64,000 nucleotides of DNA, from assembly GCA_958298945.1 (NCBI GenBank), contig OY282608.1, positions 75,006,806 to 75,070,805 on the forward strand. The letters run 5' to 3'. This document shows positions 32,889 through 44,585 of the stretch, one piece after another. Below the pieces are notes generated by a model, which did no database searches, was not told the origin of the DNA, and saw only the letters and a program-made list of their open reading frames with translations. Position 1 is the stretch's first letter. Every line of letters starts with the position of its first letter. This stretch comes from Atherix ibis. Taxonomy: Eukaryota > Arthropoda > Insecta > Diptera > Athericidae. The translations under genes and the position numbers were made by a program.

Positions 32889-35715
32889 GTTAGTTTGTTG
32901 GTTTGTTGGTTTGTTGGTTTGTTGGTTTGTTGGTTATTTGGTTTGTTGGTTTTTTGATTTGTTGGCTTGTTGGTTTGCTGGTTTGTTCGTTTAATGATTT
33001 GTTGGTTTGTTGGTTTGTTGGTTTGTTGGTTTGTTGGTTTGTTAGTTTTTTGGTTTGTTGGTTTGTTGGTTTGTTGGTTTGTTGGTTTGTTGGTTTGTTA
33101 GTTTGTTGGTTTGTTGGTTTGTTGGTTTATTGGTTTGTTGGTTTGTTGGTTTGTTGTTTTGTTGGTTTGTTGGTTTGTTGGTTTGTTGGTTTGTTGGTGT
33201 GTTGGTTTGTTGGTTTGTTGGTTTATTGGTTTGTTGGTTTGTTGGTTTGTTCGTTTGTTGGTTTGTTGATTTGTTGGTTTGTTCATTTGTTCGTTTGTTG
33301 GATTGTTGGTTTGTTGGCTTGTTGGCTTGTTGGTTTGTTGGTTTGTTGGTTTGTTGGTTTGTTGGTTTGTTCGTTTGTTGGTTTTTTGGTTTGTTGGTTT
33401 ATTGGTTAGTTTGTTTTTTGGTTTGTTGGTTTGTTCGATTGTTGGTTTGTTGGTTTGTTGGTTTGTTGGTTTGTTGGTTTGTTGGTTTGTTGGTTTGTTG
33501 GTTTGTTGGTTTTTTGGTTTGTTGGCTTGTTAGTTTGTTGGCTTGTTGGTTTGTTGGTTTGTTAGTTTTTTGGTTTGTTGGTTTGTTGGTTTGTTGGTTT
33601 GTTGGTTTGTTGGTTTGTTGGTGTGTTGGTTTGTTGGTTTGTTGGGTTGTTGGTTTGTTGGTTTTTTGGTTTTTTGGTTTGTTGGCTTGTTGATTTGTTG
33701 GTTTGTTGGTTTGTTGGTTTGTTGGTTTGTTGGTTTGTTGGTTTGTTCGTTTGTTGGTTTTTTGGTTTGTTGGTTTGTTGGTTTGTTGGTTTATTGGTTT
33801 GTTTGTTTTTTGGTTTGTTGGTTTGTTGGTTTGTTGGTTTGTTGGTTTGTTGGTTTGTTGGTTTGTTGGTTTGTTGGTTTGTTGGTTTGTTGGTTTATTG
33901 GTTTGTTGTTGTGTTGGTTTGTTAGTTTGTTGGTTTGTTGATTTTTTGGTTTTTTGGTTTGTTGGCTTGTTCGTTTGTTGGTTTGTTGGTTTGTTGGTTT
34001 GTTGGTTTGTTGGTTTGTTGGTTTTTTGGTTTTTTGGTTTGTTGGTTTGTTGGTTTGTTGGTTTGTTGGTTTGTTGGTTTGTTGGTTTGTTGGTTTGTTG
34101 GTTTGTTGGTTTTTTGATTTGTTGGCTTGTAGGTTTGTTGGTTTGTTGGTTTGTTGATTTGTTGGTCTGTTGGTTTGTTGGTTTGTTGGTTTGTTGGTTT
34201 GTTGGTTTTTTGATTTGTTGGTTTGTTGGTTTGTTGGCTTGTTGGTTTGTTGGTTTGTTGGTTTGTTGGTTTGTTGGTTTGTTGGTTTGTTGGTTTGTTG
34301 GTTTGTTGGTTTGTTGGTTTGTTGGTTTGTTGGTTTGTTGGTTTGTTGGTTTGTTGGCTTGTTGGTTTGTTTGGCTTGTTGGTTTGTTGGCTTGTTGGCT
34401 TGTTGGTTTGTTGGTTTGTTGGTTTGTTGGTTTGTTGGTTTGTTGGGTTGTTGGTTTGTTGGTTTGTTGGTTTGTTGGTTTATTGGTTTGTTGGTTTGTT
34501 GCTTTGTTGGTCTGTTGGTTTGTTGGTTTGTTGGTTTGTTGGTTTGTTGGTTTGTTGGTTTGTTTGTTTGTTGGTCTGTTGGCTTGTTGGTTTTTTGGCT
34601 TGTTCGTTTGTTGGTGTGTTGGTTTGTGTGTTTGTTTGTTTGTTGGTTTGTTCGGTTGTTGGCTTGTTGGTTTTTTGGCTTGTTGGCTTGTTGGTTTGTT
34701 GGTTTGTTGGTTTGTTGGTTGGTTGGTTTGTTGGTTTATTTGTTTGTTTGTTTGTTGGTTTGTGTGTTTGTTGGCTTGTTGGTTTGTTGGCTTGTTGGCT
34801 TGTTGGTTTGTTGGTTTGTTTGTTTGTTCGTTTGTTGGTTTGTTGATTTGTTGGTTTGTCCGTTTGTTCGTTTGTTGGCTTGTTGGTTTGTTGGCTTGTT
34901 AGGTTGTTGGTTTGTTGGTTTGTTCGGTTGTTGGTTACCTGGTTTGTTGGTTTGTTGGTTTGTTGGTTTATTGGTTTGTTGGTCTGTTGGTTTGTTGGTT
35001 TGTTGGTTTGTTGGTTTGTTGGTTTGTTGGTTTGTTGGGTTGTTGGTTTGTTGGTTTGTTGGTTTGTTGGTTTGTTGGTTTTTTGGTTTGTTGGTTTGTT
35101 GGTTTGTTGGTTAGTTAGTTTGTTCGTTTGTTGGTATTTGGTTTGTTGGTTTGTTGGTTTGTTGGTTTGTTGATTTGTTGGTTTGTTGGTTTGTTGGTTT
35201 TTTGGTTTGTTGGTTTGTAGGTTTGTTGGTTTGTTGGTTTGTTGGTTTGTTGGTTTGTTGGTTTGTTGGTTTGTTGGTTTGTTGGTTTGTTGGTTTGTTG
35301 GTTTGTTGGTTTGTTGGTTTTTTTATTTGTTGGCCTTTTGGTTTGTTGGATTGTTGATTAGTTGGTTTGTTGGTTTGTTGGTTTTTTGGTTTGTTAATTT
35401 GTTGGTTTTTTGGTTTGTTGGTTTGTTGGTTTGTTGGCTTGTTGGTTTGTTGGTTTGTTGGTTTGTTGGTTTGTTGGTTTGTTGGTTTGTTGGTTTGTTG
35501 GTTTGTTGGTTTGTTGGTTTGTTGGTTTGTTGGTTTGTTGGTTTGTTGGTTTGTTTGTTTGTTGGTTTGTTGGCTTGGTGGTTTGTTGGCTTGTTGTTTT
35601 GTTGGCTTGTTGGCTTGTTGGTATGTTGTTTTGTTGGTTTGTTGGTTTGTTGGTTTGTTGGTTTGTTGGTGTGTTGGTTTGTTGGTTTGTTGGTTTATTG
35701 GTTTGTTGGTTTGTT
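32889..35715 (+). repeat. Family B higher-order copy B2
   Basis: Anchors are TAATG at 32992, GTTGTTGTG at 33905, TTTGGCT at 34370, TTACCTGG at 34935, GGCC at 35332 and TTGGTGG at 35575. Private variants include GTTCGTTTAATG near 32986 and GGATTGTTGG near 33300. The copy ends abruptly near 35,715, where the sequence jumps back to the GTCCG/TTACCTGG part of the unit instead of continuing. Confidence 0.85.
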
Positions 35716-37538
35716 TGTTTGTTCGTTTGTTGGTTTGTTGATTTGTTGGTTTGTCCGTTTGTTCGTTTGTTGGCTTGTTGGTTTGTTGGCTTGTTAGGTT
35801 GTTGGTTTGTTGGTTTGTTCGGTTGTTGGTTACCTGGTTTGTTGGTTTGTTGGTTTGTTGGTTTATTGGTTTGTTGGTCTGTTGGTTTGTTGGTTTGTTG
35901 GTTTGTTGGTTTGTTGGTTTGTTGGTTTGTTGGGTTGTTGGTTTGTTGGTTTGTTGGTTTGTTGGTTTGTTGGTTTTTTGGTTTGTTGGTTTGTTGGTTT
36001 GTTGGTTTGTTGGTTTGTTGGTTTGTTCGTTTGTTGGTTTTTTGGTTTGTTGGTTTGTTGGTTTGTTGGTTTATTGGTTTGTTTGTTTTTTGGTTTGTTG
36101 GTTTGTTGGTTTGTTGGTTTGTTGGTTTGTTGGTTTGTTGGTTTGTTGGTTTGTTGGTTTGTTGGTTTGTTGGTTTGTTGGTTTATTGGTTTGTTGTTGT
36201 GTTGGTTTGTTAGTTTGTTGGTTTGTTGATTTTTTGGTTTTTTGGTTTGTTGGCTTGTTCGTTTGTTGGTTTGTTGGTTTGTTGGTTTGTTGGTTTGTTG
36301 GTTTGTTGGTTTTTTGGTTTTTTGGTTTGTTGGTTTGTTGGTTTGTTGGTTTGTTGGTTTGTTGGTTTGTTGGTTTGTTGGTTTGTTGGTTTGTTGGTTT
36401 GTTGGTTTGTTGGTTTTTTGATTTGTTGGCTTGTAGGTTTGTTGGTTTGTTGGTTTGTTGATTTGTTGGTCTGTTGGTTTGTTGGTTTGTTGGTTTGTTG
36501 GTTTGTTGGTTTTTTGATTTGTTGGTTTGTTGGTTTGTTGGCTTGTTGGTTTGTTGGTTTGTTGGTTTGTTGGTTTGTTGGTTTGTTGGTTTGTTGGTTT
36601 GTTGGTTTGTTGGTTTGTTGGTTTGTTGGTTTGTTGGTTTGTTGGTTTGTTGGTTTGTTGGCTTGTTGGTTTGTTTGGCTTGTTGGTTTGTTGGCTTGTT
36701 GGCTTGTTGGTTTGTTGGTTTGTTGGTTTGTTGGTTTGTTGGTTTGTTGGGTTGTTGGTTTGTTGGTTTGTTGGTTTGTTGGTTTATTGGTTTGTTGGTT
36801 TGTTGCTTTGTTGGTCTGTTGGTTTGTTGGTTTGTTGGTTTGTTGGTTTGTTGGTTTGTTGGTTTGTTTGTTTGTTGGTCTGTTGGCTTGTTGGTTTTTT
36901 GGCTTGTTCGTTTGTTGGTGTGTTGGTTTGTGTGTTTGTTTGTTTGTTGGTTTGTTCGGTTGTTGGCTTGTTGGTTTTTTGGCTTGTTGGCTTGTTGGTT
37001 TGTTGGTTTGTTGGTTTGTTGGTTGGTTGGTTTGTTGGTTTATTTGTTTGTTTGTTTGTTGGTTTGTGTGTTTGTTGGCTTGTTGGTTTGTTGGCTTGTT
37101 GGCTTGTTGGTTTGTTGGTTTGTTTGTTTGTTCGTTTGTTGGTTTGTTGATTTGTTGGTTTGTCCGTTTGTTCGTTTGTTGGCTTGTTGGTTTGTTGGCT
37201 TGTTAGGTTGTTGGTTTGTTGGTTTGTTCGGTTGTTGGTTACCTGGTTTGTTGGTTTGTTGGTTTGTTGGTTTATTGGTTTGTTGGTCTGTTGGTTTGTT
37301 GGTTTGTTGGTTTGTTGGTTTGTTGGTTTGTTGGTTTGTTGGGTTGTTGGTTTGTTGGTTTGTTGGTTTGTTGGTTTGTTGGTTTTTTGGTTTGTTGGTT
37401 TGTTGGTTTGTTGGTTAGTTAGTTTGTTCGTTTGTTGGTATTTGGTTTGTTGGTTTGTTGGTTTGTTGGTTTGTTGGTTTGTTGGTTTGTTGGTTTGTTG
37501 GTTTGTTGGTTTGTTGGTTTGTTGGTTTGTTGGTTTTT

Positions 37539-38390
37539 TTATTTGTTGGCCTTTTGGTTTGTTGGATTGTTGATTAGTTGGTTTGTTGGTTTGTTGGTTT
37601 TTTGGTTTGTTAATTTGTTGGTTTTTTGGTTTGTTGGTTTGTTGGTTTGTTGGCTTGTTGGTTTGTTGGTTTGTTGGTTTGTTGGTTTGTTGGTTTGTTG
37701 GTTTGTTGGTTTGTTGGTTTGTTGGTTTGTTGGTTTGTTGGTTTGTTGGTTTGTTGGTTTGTTTGTTTGTTGGTTTGTTGGCTTGGTGGTTTGTTGGCTT
37801 GTTGTTTTGTTGGCTTGTTGGCTTGTTGGTATGTTGTTTTGTTGGTTTGTTGGTTTGTTGGTTTGTTGGTTTGTTGGTGTGTTGGTTTGTTGGTTTGTTG
37901 GTTTATTGGTTTGTTGGTTTGTTGGTTTGTTCGTTTGTTGGTTTGTTGATTTGTTGGTTTGTTCATTTGTTCGTTTGTTGGCTTGTTGGTTTGCTGGCTT
38001 GTTGGCTTGTTGGTTTGTTGGTTTGTTGGTTTGTTGGTTTGTTCGTTTGTTGGTTTTTTGGTTTGTTGGTTTATTGGTTTGTTTGTTTTTTGGTTTGTTG
38101 GTTTGTTCGATTGTTGGTTTGTTGGTTTGTTGATTTGTTGGTTTGTTGGTTTGTTGGTTTGTTGGTTTGTTGGTTTGTTGGTTTGTTTGTTTGTTGGTTT
38201 GTTGGCTTGGTGGTTTGTTGGCTTGTTGTTTTGTTGGCTTGTTGGCTTGTTGGTATGTTGTTTTGTTGGTTTGTTGGTTTGTTGGTTTGTTGGTTTGTTG
38301 GTGTGTTGGTTTGTTGGTTTGTTGGTTTATTGGTTTGTTGGTTTGTTGGTTTGTTCGTTTGTTGGTTTGTTGATTTGTTGGTTTGTTCAT
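37539..38390 (-). other. Long minus-strand open frame; not a gene
   Basis: The complementary strand is also free of stop codons in the perfect unit and reads cycles of NKPTNQQT. This 283-codon frame is the longest of several on the - strand (others near 32.5, 33.1, 38.5 and 41.5 kb). They survive because local variant units happen not to supply a - strand stop. The low-complexity N, Q, T, P and K composition, the lack of a unique end and the overlap with equally open + frames argue against a real protein. Confidence 0.93.
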
Positions 38391-38577
38391 TTGTTCGTTT
38401 GTTGGCTTGTTGGTTTGTTGGCTTGTTGGCTTGTTGGTTTGTTGGTTTGTTGGTTTGTTGGTTTGTTCGTTTGTTGGTTTTTTGGTTTGTTGGTTTATTG
38501 GTTTGTTTGTTTTTTGGTTTGTTGGTTTGTTCGATTGTTGGTTTGTTGGTTTGTTGATTTGTTGGTTTGTTGGTTTG
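37730..38577 (+). repeat. 424-bp tandem duplication in B3
   Basis: Two adjacent copies at 424 bp offset (53 units): TTGGTGG at 37783 and 38207, and TTCATTTGTTCG near 37966 and 38390. The left copy has GGTTTGCTGG near 37990 where the right has GGTTTGTTGG. A third, more distant version follows 584 bp later (TTGGTGG at 38791), with TTTGGTGG where the others have CTTGGTGG. Confidence 0.85.
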
Positions 38578-39048
38578 TTGGTTTGTTGGTTTTTTGGTTT
38601 GTTGGCTTGTTAGTTTGTTGGCTTGTTGGTTTTTTGGTTTGTTGGTTTGTTGGTTTGTTGGCTTGTTGGTTTGTTGGTTTGTTGGTTTGTTGGTTTGTTG
38701 GTTTGTTGGTTTGTTGGTTTGTTGGTTTGTTGGTTTGTTGGTTTGTTGGTTTGTTGGTTTGTTGGTTTGTTTGTTTGTTGGTTTGTTGGTTTGGTGGTTT
38801 GTTGGCTTGTTGTTTTGTTGGCTTGTTGGCTTGTTGGTATGTTGTTTTGTTGGTTTGTTGGTTTGTTGGTTTGTTGGTTTGTTGGTGTGTTGGTTTGTTG
38901 GTTTGTTGGTTTATTGGTTTGTTGGTTTGTTGGTTTGTTCGTTTGTTGGTTTGTTGATTTGTTGGTTTGTTCATTTGTTCGTTTGTTGGCTTGTTGGTTT
39001 GTTGGCTTGTTGGCTTGTTGGTTTGTTGGTTTGTTGGTTTGTTGGTTT

Positions 39049-41890
39049 GTTAGTTTGTTGGTTTGTTGGTTTGTTGGTTTGTTGGTTTGTTGGTTATTTG
39101 GTTTGTTGGTTTTTTGATTTGTTGGCTTGTTGGTTTGCTGGTTTGTTGGTTTAATGATTTGTTGGTTTGTTGGTTTGTTGGTTTGTTGGTTTGTTGGTTT
39201 GTTGGTTTGTTAGTTTTTTGGTTTGTTGGTTTGTTGGTTTGTTGGTTTGTTGGTTTGTTGGTTTGTTAGTTTGTTGGTTTGTTGGTTTGTTGGTTTATTG
39301 GTTTGTTGGTTTGTTGGTTTGTTGTTTTGTTGGTTTGTTGGTTTGTTGGTTTGTTGGTTTGTTGGTGTGTTGGTTTGTTGGTTTGTTGGTTTATTGGTTT
39401 GTTGGTTTGTTGGTTTGTTCGTTTGTTGGTGTGTTGATTTGTTGGTTTGTTCATTTGTTCGTTTGTTGGCTTGTTGGTTTGTTGGCTTGTTGGCTTGTTG
39501 GTTTGTTGGTTTGTTGGTTTGTTGGTTTGTTGGTTTGTTCGTTTGTTGGTTTTTTGGTTTGTTGGTTTATTGGTTAGTTTGTTTTTTGGTTTGTTGGTTT
39601 GTTCGATTGTTGGTTTGTTGGTTTGTTGGTTTGTTGGTTTGTTGGTTTGTTGGTTTGTTGGTTTTTTGGTTTGTTGGCTTGTTAGTTTGTTGGCTTGTTG
39701 GTTTGTTGGTTTGTTAGTTTTTTGGTTTGTTGGTTTGTTGGTTTGTTGGTTTGTTGGTTTGTTGGTTTGTTGGTGTGTTGGTTTGTTGGTTTGTTGGGTT
39801 GTTGGTTTGTTGGTTTTTTGGTTTTTTGGTTTGTTGGCTTGTTGATTTGTTGGTTTGTTGGTTTGTTGGTTTGTTGGTTTGTTGGTTTGTTGGTTTGTTC
39901 GTTTGTTGGTTTTTTGGTTTGTTGGTTTGTTGGTTTGTTGGTTTATTGGTTTGTTTGTTTTTTGGTTTGTTGGTTTGTTGGTTTGTTGGTTTGTTGGTTT
40001 GTTGGTTTGTTGGTTTGTTGGTTTGTTGGTTTGTTGGTTTGTTGGTTTGTTGGTTTATTGGTTTGTTGTTGTGTTGGTTTGTTAGTTTGTTGGTTTGTTG
40101 ATTTTTTGGTTTTTTGGTTTGTTGGCTTGTTCGTTTGTTGGTTTGTTGGTTTGTTGGTTTGTTGGTTTGTTGGTTTGTTGGTTTTTTGGTTTTTTGGTTT
40201 GTTGGTTTGTTGGTTTGTTGGTTTGTTGGTTTGTTGGTTTGTTGGTTTGTTGGTTTGTTGGTTTGTTGGTTTGTTGGTTTTTTGATTTGTTGGCTTGTAG
40301 GTTTGTTGGTTTGTTGGTTTATTGATTTGTTGGTCTGTTGGTTTGTTGGTTTGTTGGTTTGTTGGTTTGTTGGTTTTTTGATTTGTTGGTTTGTTGGTTT
40401 GTTGGCTTGTTGGTTTGTTGGTTTGTTGGTTTGTTGGTTTGTTGGTTTGTTGGTTTGTTGGTTTGTTGGTTTGTTGGTTTGTTGGTTTGTTGGTTTGTTG
40501 GTTTGTTGGTTTGTTGGTTTGTTGGCTTGTTGGTTTGTTTGGCTTGTTGGTTTGTTGGCTTGTTGGCTTGTTGGTTTGTTGGTTTGTTGGTTTGTTGGTT
40601 TGTTGGTTTGTTGGGTTGTTGGTTTGTTGGTTTGTTGGTTTGTTGGTTTATTGGTTTGTTGGTTTGTTGCTTTGTTGGTCTGTTGGTTTGTTGGTTTGTT
40701 GGTTTGTTGGTTTGTTGGTTTGTTGGTTTGTTTGTTTGTTGGTCTGTTGGCTTGTTGGTTTTTTGGCTTGTTCGTTTGTTGGTGTGTTGGTTTGTGTGTT
40801 TGTTTGTTTGTTGGTTTGTTCGGTTGTTGGCTTGTTGGTTTTTTGGCTTGTTGGCTTGTTGGTTTGTTGGTTTGTTGGTTTGTTGGTTGGTTGGTTTGTT
40901 GGTTTATTTGTTTGTTTGTTTGTTGGTTTGTGTGTTTGTTGGCTTGTTGGTTTGTTGGCTTGTTGGCTTGTTGGTTTGTTGGTTTGTTTGTTTGTTCGTT
41001 TGTTGGTTTGTTGATTTGTTGGTTTGTCCGTTTGTTCGTTTGTTGGCTTGTTGGTTTGTTGGCTTGTTAGGTTGTTGGTTTGTTGGTTTGTTCGGTTGTT
41101 GGTTACCTGGTTTGTTGGTTTGTTGGTTTGTTGGTTTATTGGTTTGTTGGTCTGTTGGTTTGTTGGTTTGTTGGTTTGTTGGTTTGTTGGTTTGTTGGTT
41201 TGTTGGGTTGTTGGTTTGTTGGTTTGTTGGTTTGTTGGTTTGTTGGTTTTTTGGTTTGTTGGTTTGTTGGTTTGTTGGTTAGTTAGTTTGTTCGTTTGTT
41301 GGTATTTGGTTTGTTGGTTTGTTGGTTTGTTGGTTTGTTGATTTGTTGGTTTGTTGGTTTGTTGGTTTTTTGGTTTGTTGGTTTGTAGGTTTGTTGGTTT
41401 GTTGGTTTGTTGGTTTGTTGGTTTGTTGGTTTGTTGGTTTGTTGGTTTGTTGGTTTGTTGGTTTGTTGGTTTTTTTATTTGTTGGCCTTTTGGTTTGTTG
41501 GATTGTTGATTAGTTGGTTTGTTGGTTTGTTGGTTTTTTGGTTTGTTAATTTGTTGGTTTTTTGGTTTGTTGGTTTGTTGGTTTGTTGGCTTGTTGGTTT
41601 GTTGGTTTGTTGGTTTGTTGGTTTGTTGGTTTGTTGGTTTGTTGGTTTGTTGGTTTGTTGGTTTGTTGGTTTGTTGGTTTGTTGGTTTGTTGGTTTGTTT
41701 GTTTGTTGGTTTGTTGGCTTGGTGGTTTGTTGGCTTGTTGTTTTGTTGGCTTGTTGGCTTGTTGGTATGTTGTTTTGTTGGTTTGTTGGTTTGTTGGTTT
41801 GTTGGTTTGTTGGTGTGTTGGTTTGTTGGTTTGTTGGTTTATTGGTTTGTTGGTTTGTTGGTTTGTTCGTTTGTTGGTTTGTTGATTTGT
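39049..41890 (+). repeat. Family B higher-order copy B4
   Basis: Same word order as B1 and B2: TAATG at 39152, GGTTAGTTTG near 39572, GTTGTTGTG at 40065, TTTGGCT at 40538, TTACCTGG at 41103, GGCC at 41484 and TTGGTGG at 41719. Its front is 6,160-6,168 bp downstream of the B2 front. Private variants include GGTGTGTTGATTTG near 39429 and GTTTATTGATTTG near 40317. Confidence 0.85.
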
Positions 41891-44465
41891 TGGTTTGTTC
41901 ATTTGTTCGTTTGTTGGCTTGTTGGTTTGTTGGCTTGTTGGCTTGTTGGTTTGTTGGTTTGTTGGTTTGTTGGTTTGTTCGTTTGTTGGTTTTTTGGTTT
42001 GTTGGTTTATTGGTTTGTTTGTTTTTTGGTTTGTTGGTTTGTTCGATTGTTGGTTTGTTGGTTTGTTGATTTGTTGGTTTGTTGGTTTGTTGGTTTGTTG
42101 GTTTTTTGGTTTGTTGGATTGTTAGTTTGTTGGCTTGTTGGTTTGTTGGTTTGTTAGTTTTTTGGTTTGTTGGTTTGTTGGTTTGTTGGTTTGTTGGTTT
42201 GTTGGTTTGTTGGTGTGTTGGTTTGTTGGTTTGTTGGGTTGTTGGTTTGTTGGTTTTTTGGTTTTTTGGTTTGTTGGCTTGTTGATTTGTTGGTTTGTTG
42301 GTTTGTTGGTTTGTTGGTTTGTTGGTTTGTTGGTTTGTTCGTTTGTTGGTTTTTTGGTTTGTTGGTTTGTTGGTTTGTTGGTTTATTGGTTTGTTTGTTT
42401 TTTGGTTTGTTGGTTTGTTGGTTTGTTGGTTTGTTGGTTTGTTGGTTTGTTGGTTTGTTGGTTTGTTGGTTTGTTGGTTTGTTGGTTTGTTGGTTTATTG
42501 GTTTGTTGTTGTGTTGGTTTGTTAGTTTGTTGGTTTGTTGATTTTTTGGTTTTTTGGTTTGTTGGCTTGTTCGTTTGTTGGTTTGTTGGTTTGTTGGTTT
42601 GTTGGTTTGTTGGTTTGTTGGTTTTTTGGTTTTTTGGTTTGTTGGTTTGTTGGTTTGTTGGTTTGTTGGTTTGTTGGTTTGTTGGTTTGTTGGTTTGTTG
42701 GTTTGTTGGTTTGTTGGTTTGTTGGTTTTTTGATTTGTTGGCTTGTTGGTTTGTTGGTTTGTTGGTTTGTTGATTTGTTGGTCTGTTGGTTTGTTGGTTT
42801 GTTGGTTTGTTGGTTTGTTGGTTTGTTGGTTTTTTGATTTGTTGGTTTGTTGGTTTGTTGGCTTGTTGGTTTGTTGGTTTGTTGGTTTGTTGGTTTGTTG
42901 GTTTGTTGGTTTGTTGGTTTGTTGGTTTGTTGGTTTGATGGTTTGTTGGTTTGTTGGTTTGTTGGTTTGTTGGTTTGTTGGTTTGTTGGCTTGTTGGTTT
43001 GTTTGGCTTGTTGGTTTGTTGGCTTGTTGGCTTGTTGGTTTGTTGGTTTGTTGGTTTGTTGGTTTGTTGGTTTGTTGGGTTGTTGGTTTGTTGGTTTGTT
43101 GGTTTGTTGGTTTATTGGTTTGTTGGTTTGTTGGTTTGTTGGTTTGTTGGTTTGTTGGTTTGTTTGTTTGTTGGTCTGTTGGCTTGTTGGTTTTTTGGCT
43201 TGTTCGTTTGTTGGTGTGTTGGTTTGTGTGTTTGTTTGTTTGTTGGTTTGTTCGGTTGTTGGCTTGTTGGTTTTTTGGCTTGTTGGCTTGTTGGTTTGTT
43301 GGTATGTTTGTTTGTTGGTTTGTTGGTTTGTTGGTTTGTTGGTTTGTTGGTTTGTTGGTTGGTTGGTTTGTTGCTTTGTTTGTTTGTTTGTTTGTTGGTT
43401 TGTGTGTTTGTTGGCTTGTTGGTTTGTTGGCTTGTTGGCTTGTTGGTTTGTTGGTTTGTTTGTTTGTTCGTTTGTTGGTTTGTTGATTTGTTGGTTTGTC
43501 CGTTTGTTCGTTTGTTGGCTTGTTGGTTTGTTGGCTTGTTAGGTTGTTGGTTTGTTGGTTTGTTCGGTTGTTGGTTACCTGGTTTGTTGGTTTGTTGGTT
43601 TGTTGGTTTATTGGTTTGTTGGTCTGTTGGTTTGTTGGTTTGTTGGTTTGTTGGTTTGTTGGTTTGTTGGGTTGTTGGTTTGTTGGTTTGTTGGTTTGTT
43701 GGTTTGTTGGTTTTTTGGTTTGTTGGTTTGTTGGTTTGTTGGTTAGTTAGTTTGTTCGTTTGTTGGTATTTGGTTTGTTGGTTTGTTGGTTTGTTGGTTT
43801 GTTGATTTGTTGGTTTGTTGGTTTGTTGGTTTTTTGGTTTGTTGGTTTGTAGGTTTGTTGGTTTGTTGGTTTGTTGGTTTGTTGGTTTGTTGGTTTGTTG
43901 GCTTGTTGGCTTGTTGGTTTGTTGGTTTGTTGGTTTGTTGGTTTGTTGGTTTGTTGGTTTGTTGGTTTGTTGGTTTTTTTATTTGTTGGCCTTTTGGTTT
44001 GTTGGATTGTTGATTAGTTGGTTTGTTGGTTTTTTGGTTTGTTAGTTTGTTGGTTTTTTGGTTTGTTGGTTTGTTGGTTTGTTGGCTTGTTGGTTTGTTG
44101 GTTTGTTGGTTTGTTGGTTTGTTGGTTTGTTGGTTTGTTGGTTTGTTGGTTTGTTGGTTTGTTGGTTTGTTGGTTTGTTTGTTTGTTGGTTTGTTGGCTT
44201 GGTGGTTTGTTGGCTTGTTGTTTTGTTGGCTTGTTGGCTTGTTGGTATGTTGGTTTATTGGTTTGATGGTTTGTTGGTTTGTTGTTTTGTTGGTTTGTTG
44301 GTTTGTTGGTCTGTTGGTTTGTTGGTTTGTTGGTTTGGTGGTTTGTTGGTTTGTTTGCTTTTTGGTTTGTTGGCTTGTTGGTTTTTTGGCCTGTTGGTTT
44401 GTTGGCTTGTTGGTTTGTTTGTTTGTTGGTTTGTTGGTTTGTTGGTTTGTTGGTTTGTTGATTTG
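41891..44465 (+). repeat. Family B higher-order copy B5
   Basis: Anchors are GTTGTTGTG at 42505, TTTGGCT at 43002, TTACCTGG at 43575, GGCC at 43988 and TTGGTGG at 44209. It lacks the GGTCTGTTGG pair seen near 31574 in B1 and has an extra GGTATGTTTG near 43303. A GATGGTTTG near 42938 is private. It ends where an A-type segment begins near 44,466. Confidence 0.8.
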
Positions 44466-44585
44466 TGGGTTTGTTGGTTTTTTGGTTTGTTGGCTTGTTT
44501 GTTTATTGGTTTTTTATTTTGTTGGTTTGTTCGTTTGTTCGTTTGTTGGCTTGTTAGTTTGTTGGCTTGTTGGTTTGTTGGTTTG
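44466..44585 (+). repeat. A-type segment embedded in family B
   Basis: A stretch of roughly 120 bp carries GTGGGTTTGTTGG, GGCTTGTTTGTTTATTGG and TTTTTTATTTTG (starting 44510), then a TTCG pair. This word order is typical of families A and C (for example 24,455-24,530) and is found nowhere else in the B block. On either side the words are B-type (CTTGGTGG before, GTGTGTTTGTTTG after). It is a patch from another array family, by conversion or double exchange. Confidence 0.75.

Larger units (their letters stand above)
35716..39048 (+). repeat. Family B composite copy B3
   Basis: Starts mid-unit with GTCCG and TTACCTGG (35830), jumps to the GTTGTTGTG part (36193), then runs in normal order through TTTGGCT (36674), TTACCTGG (37239) and GGCC (37548). 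It lacks the GTAGGTTTG word that follows GGTATTTGG in the other copies, so that interval is shorter. It ends with three versions of the CTTGGTGG module (TTGGTGG at 37783, 38207 and 38791). TAATG and GGTTAGTTTG are absent from this copy. Confidence 0.8.
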
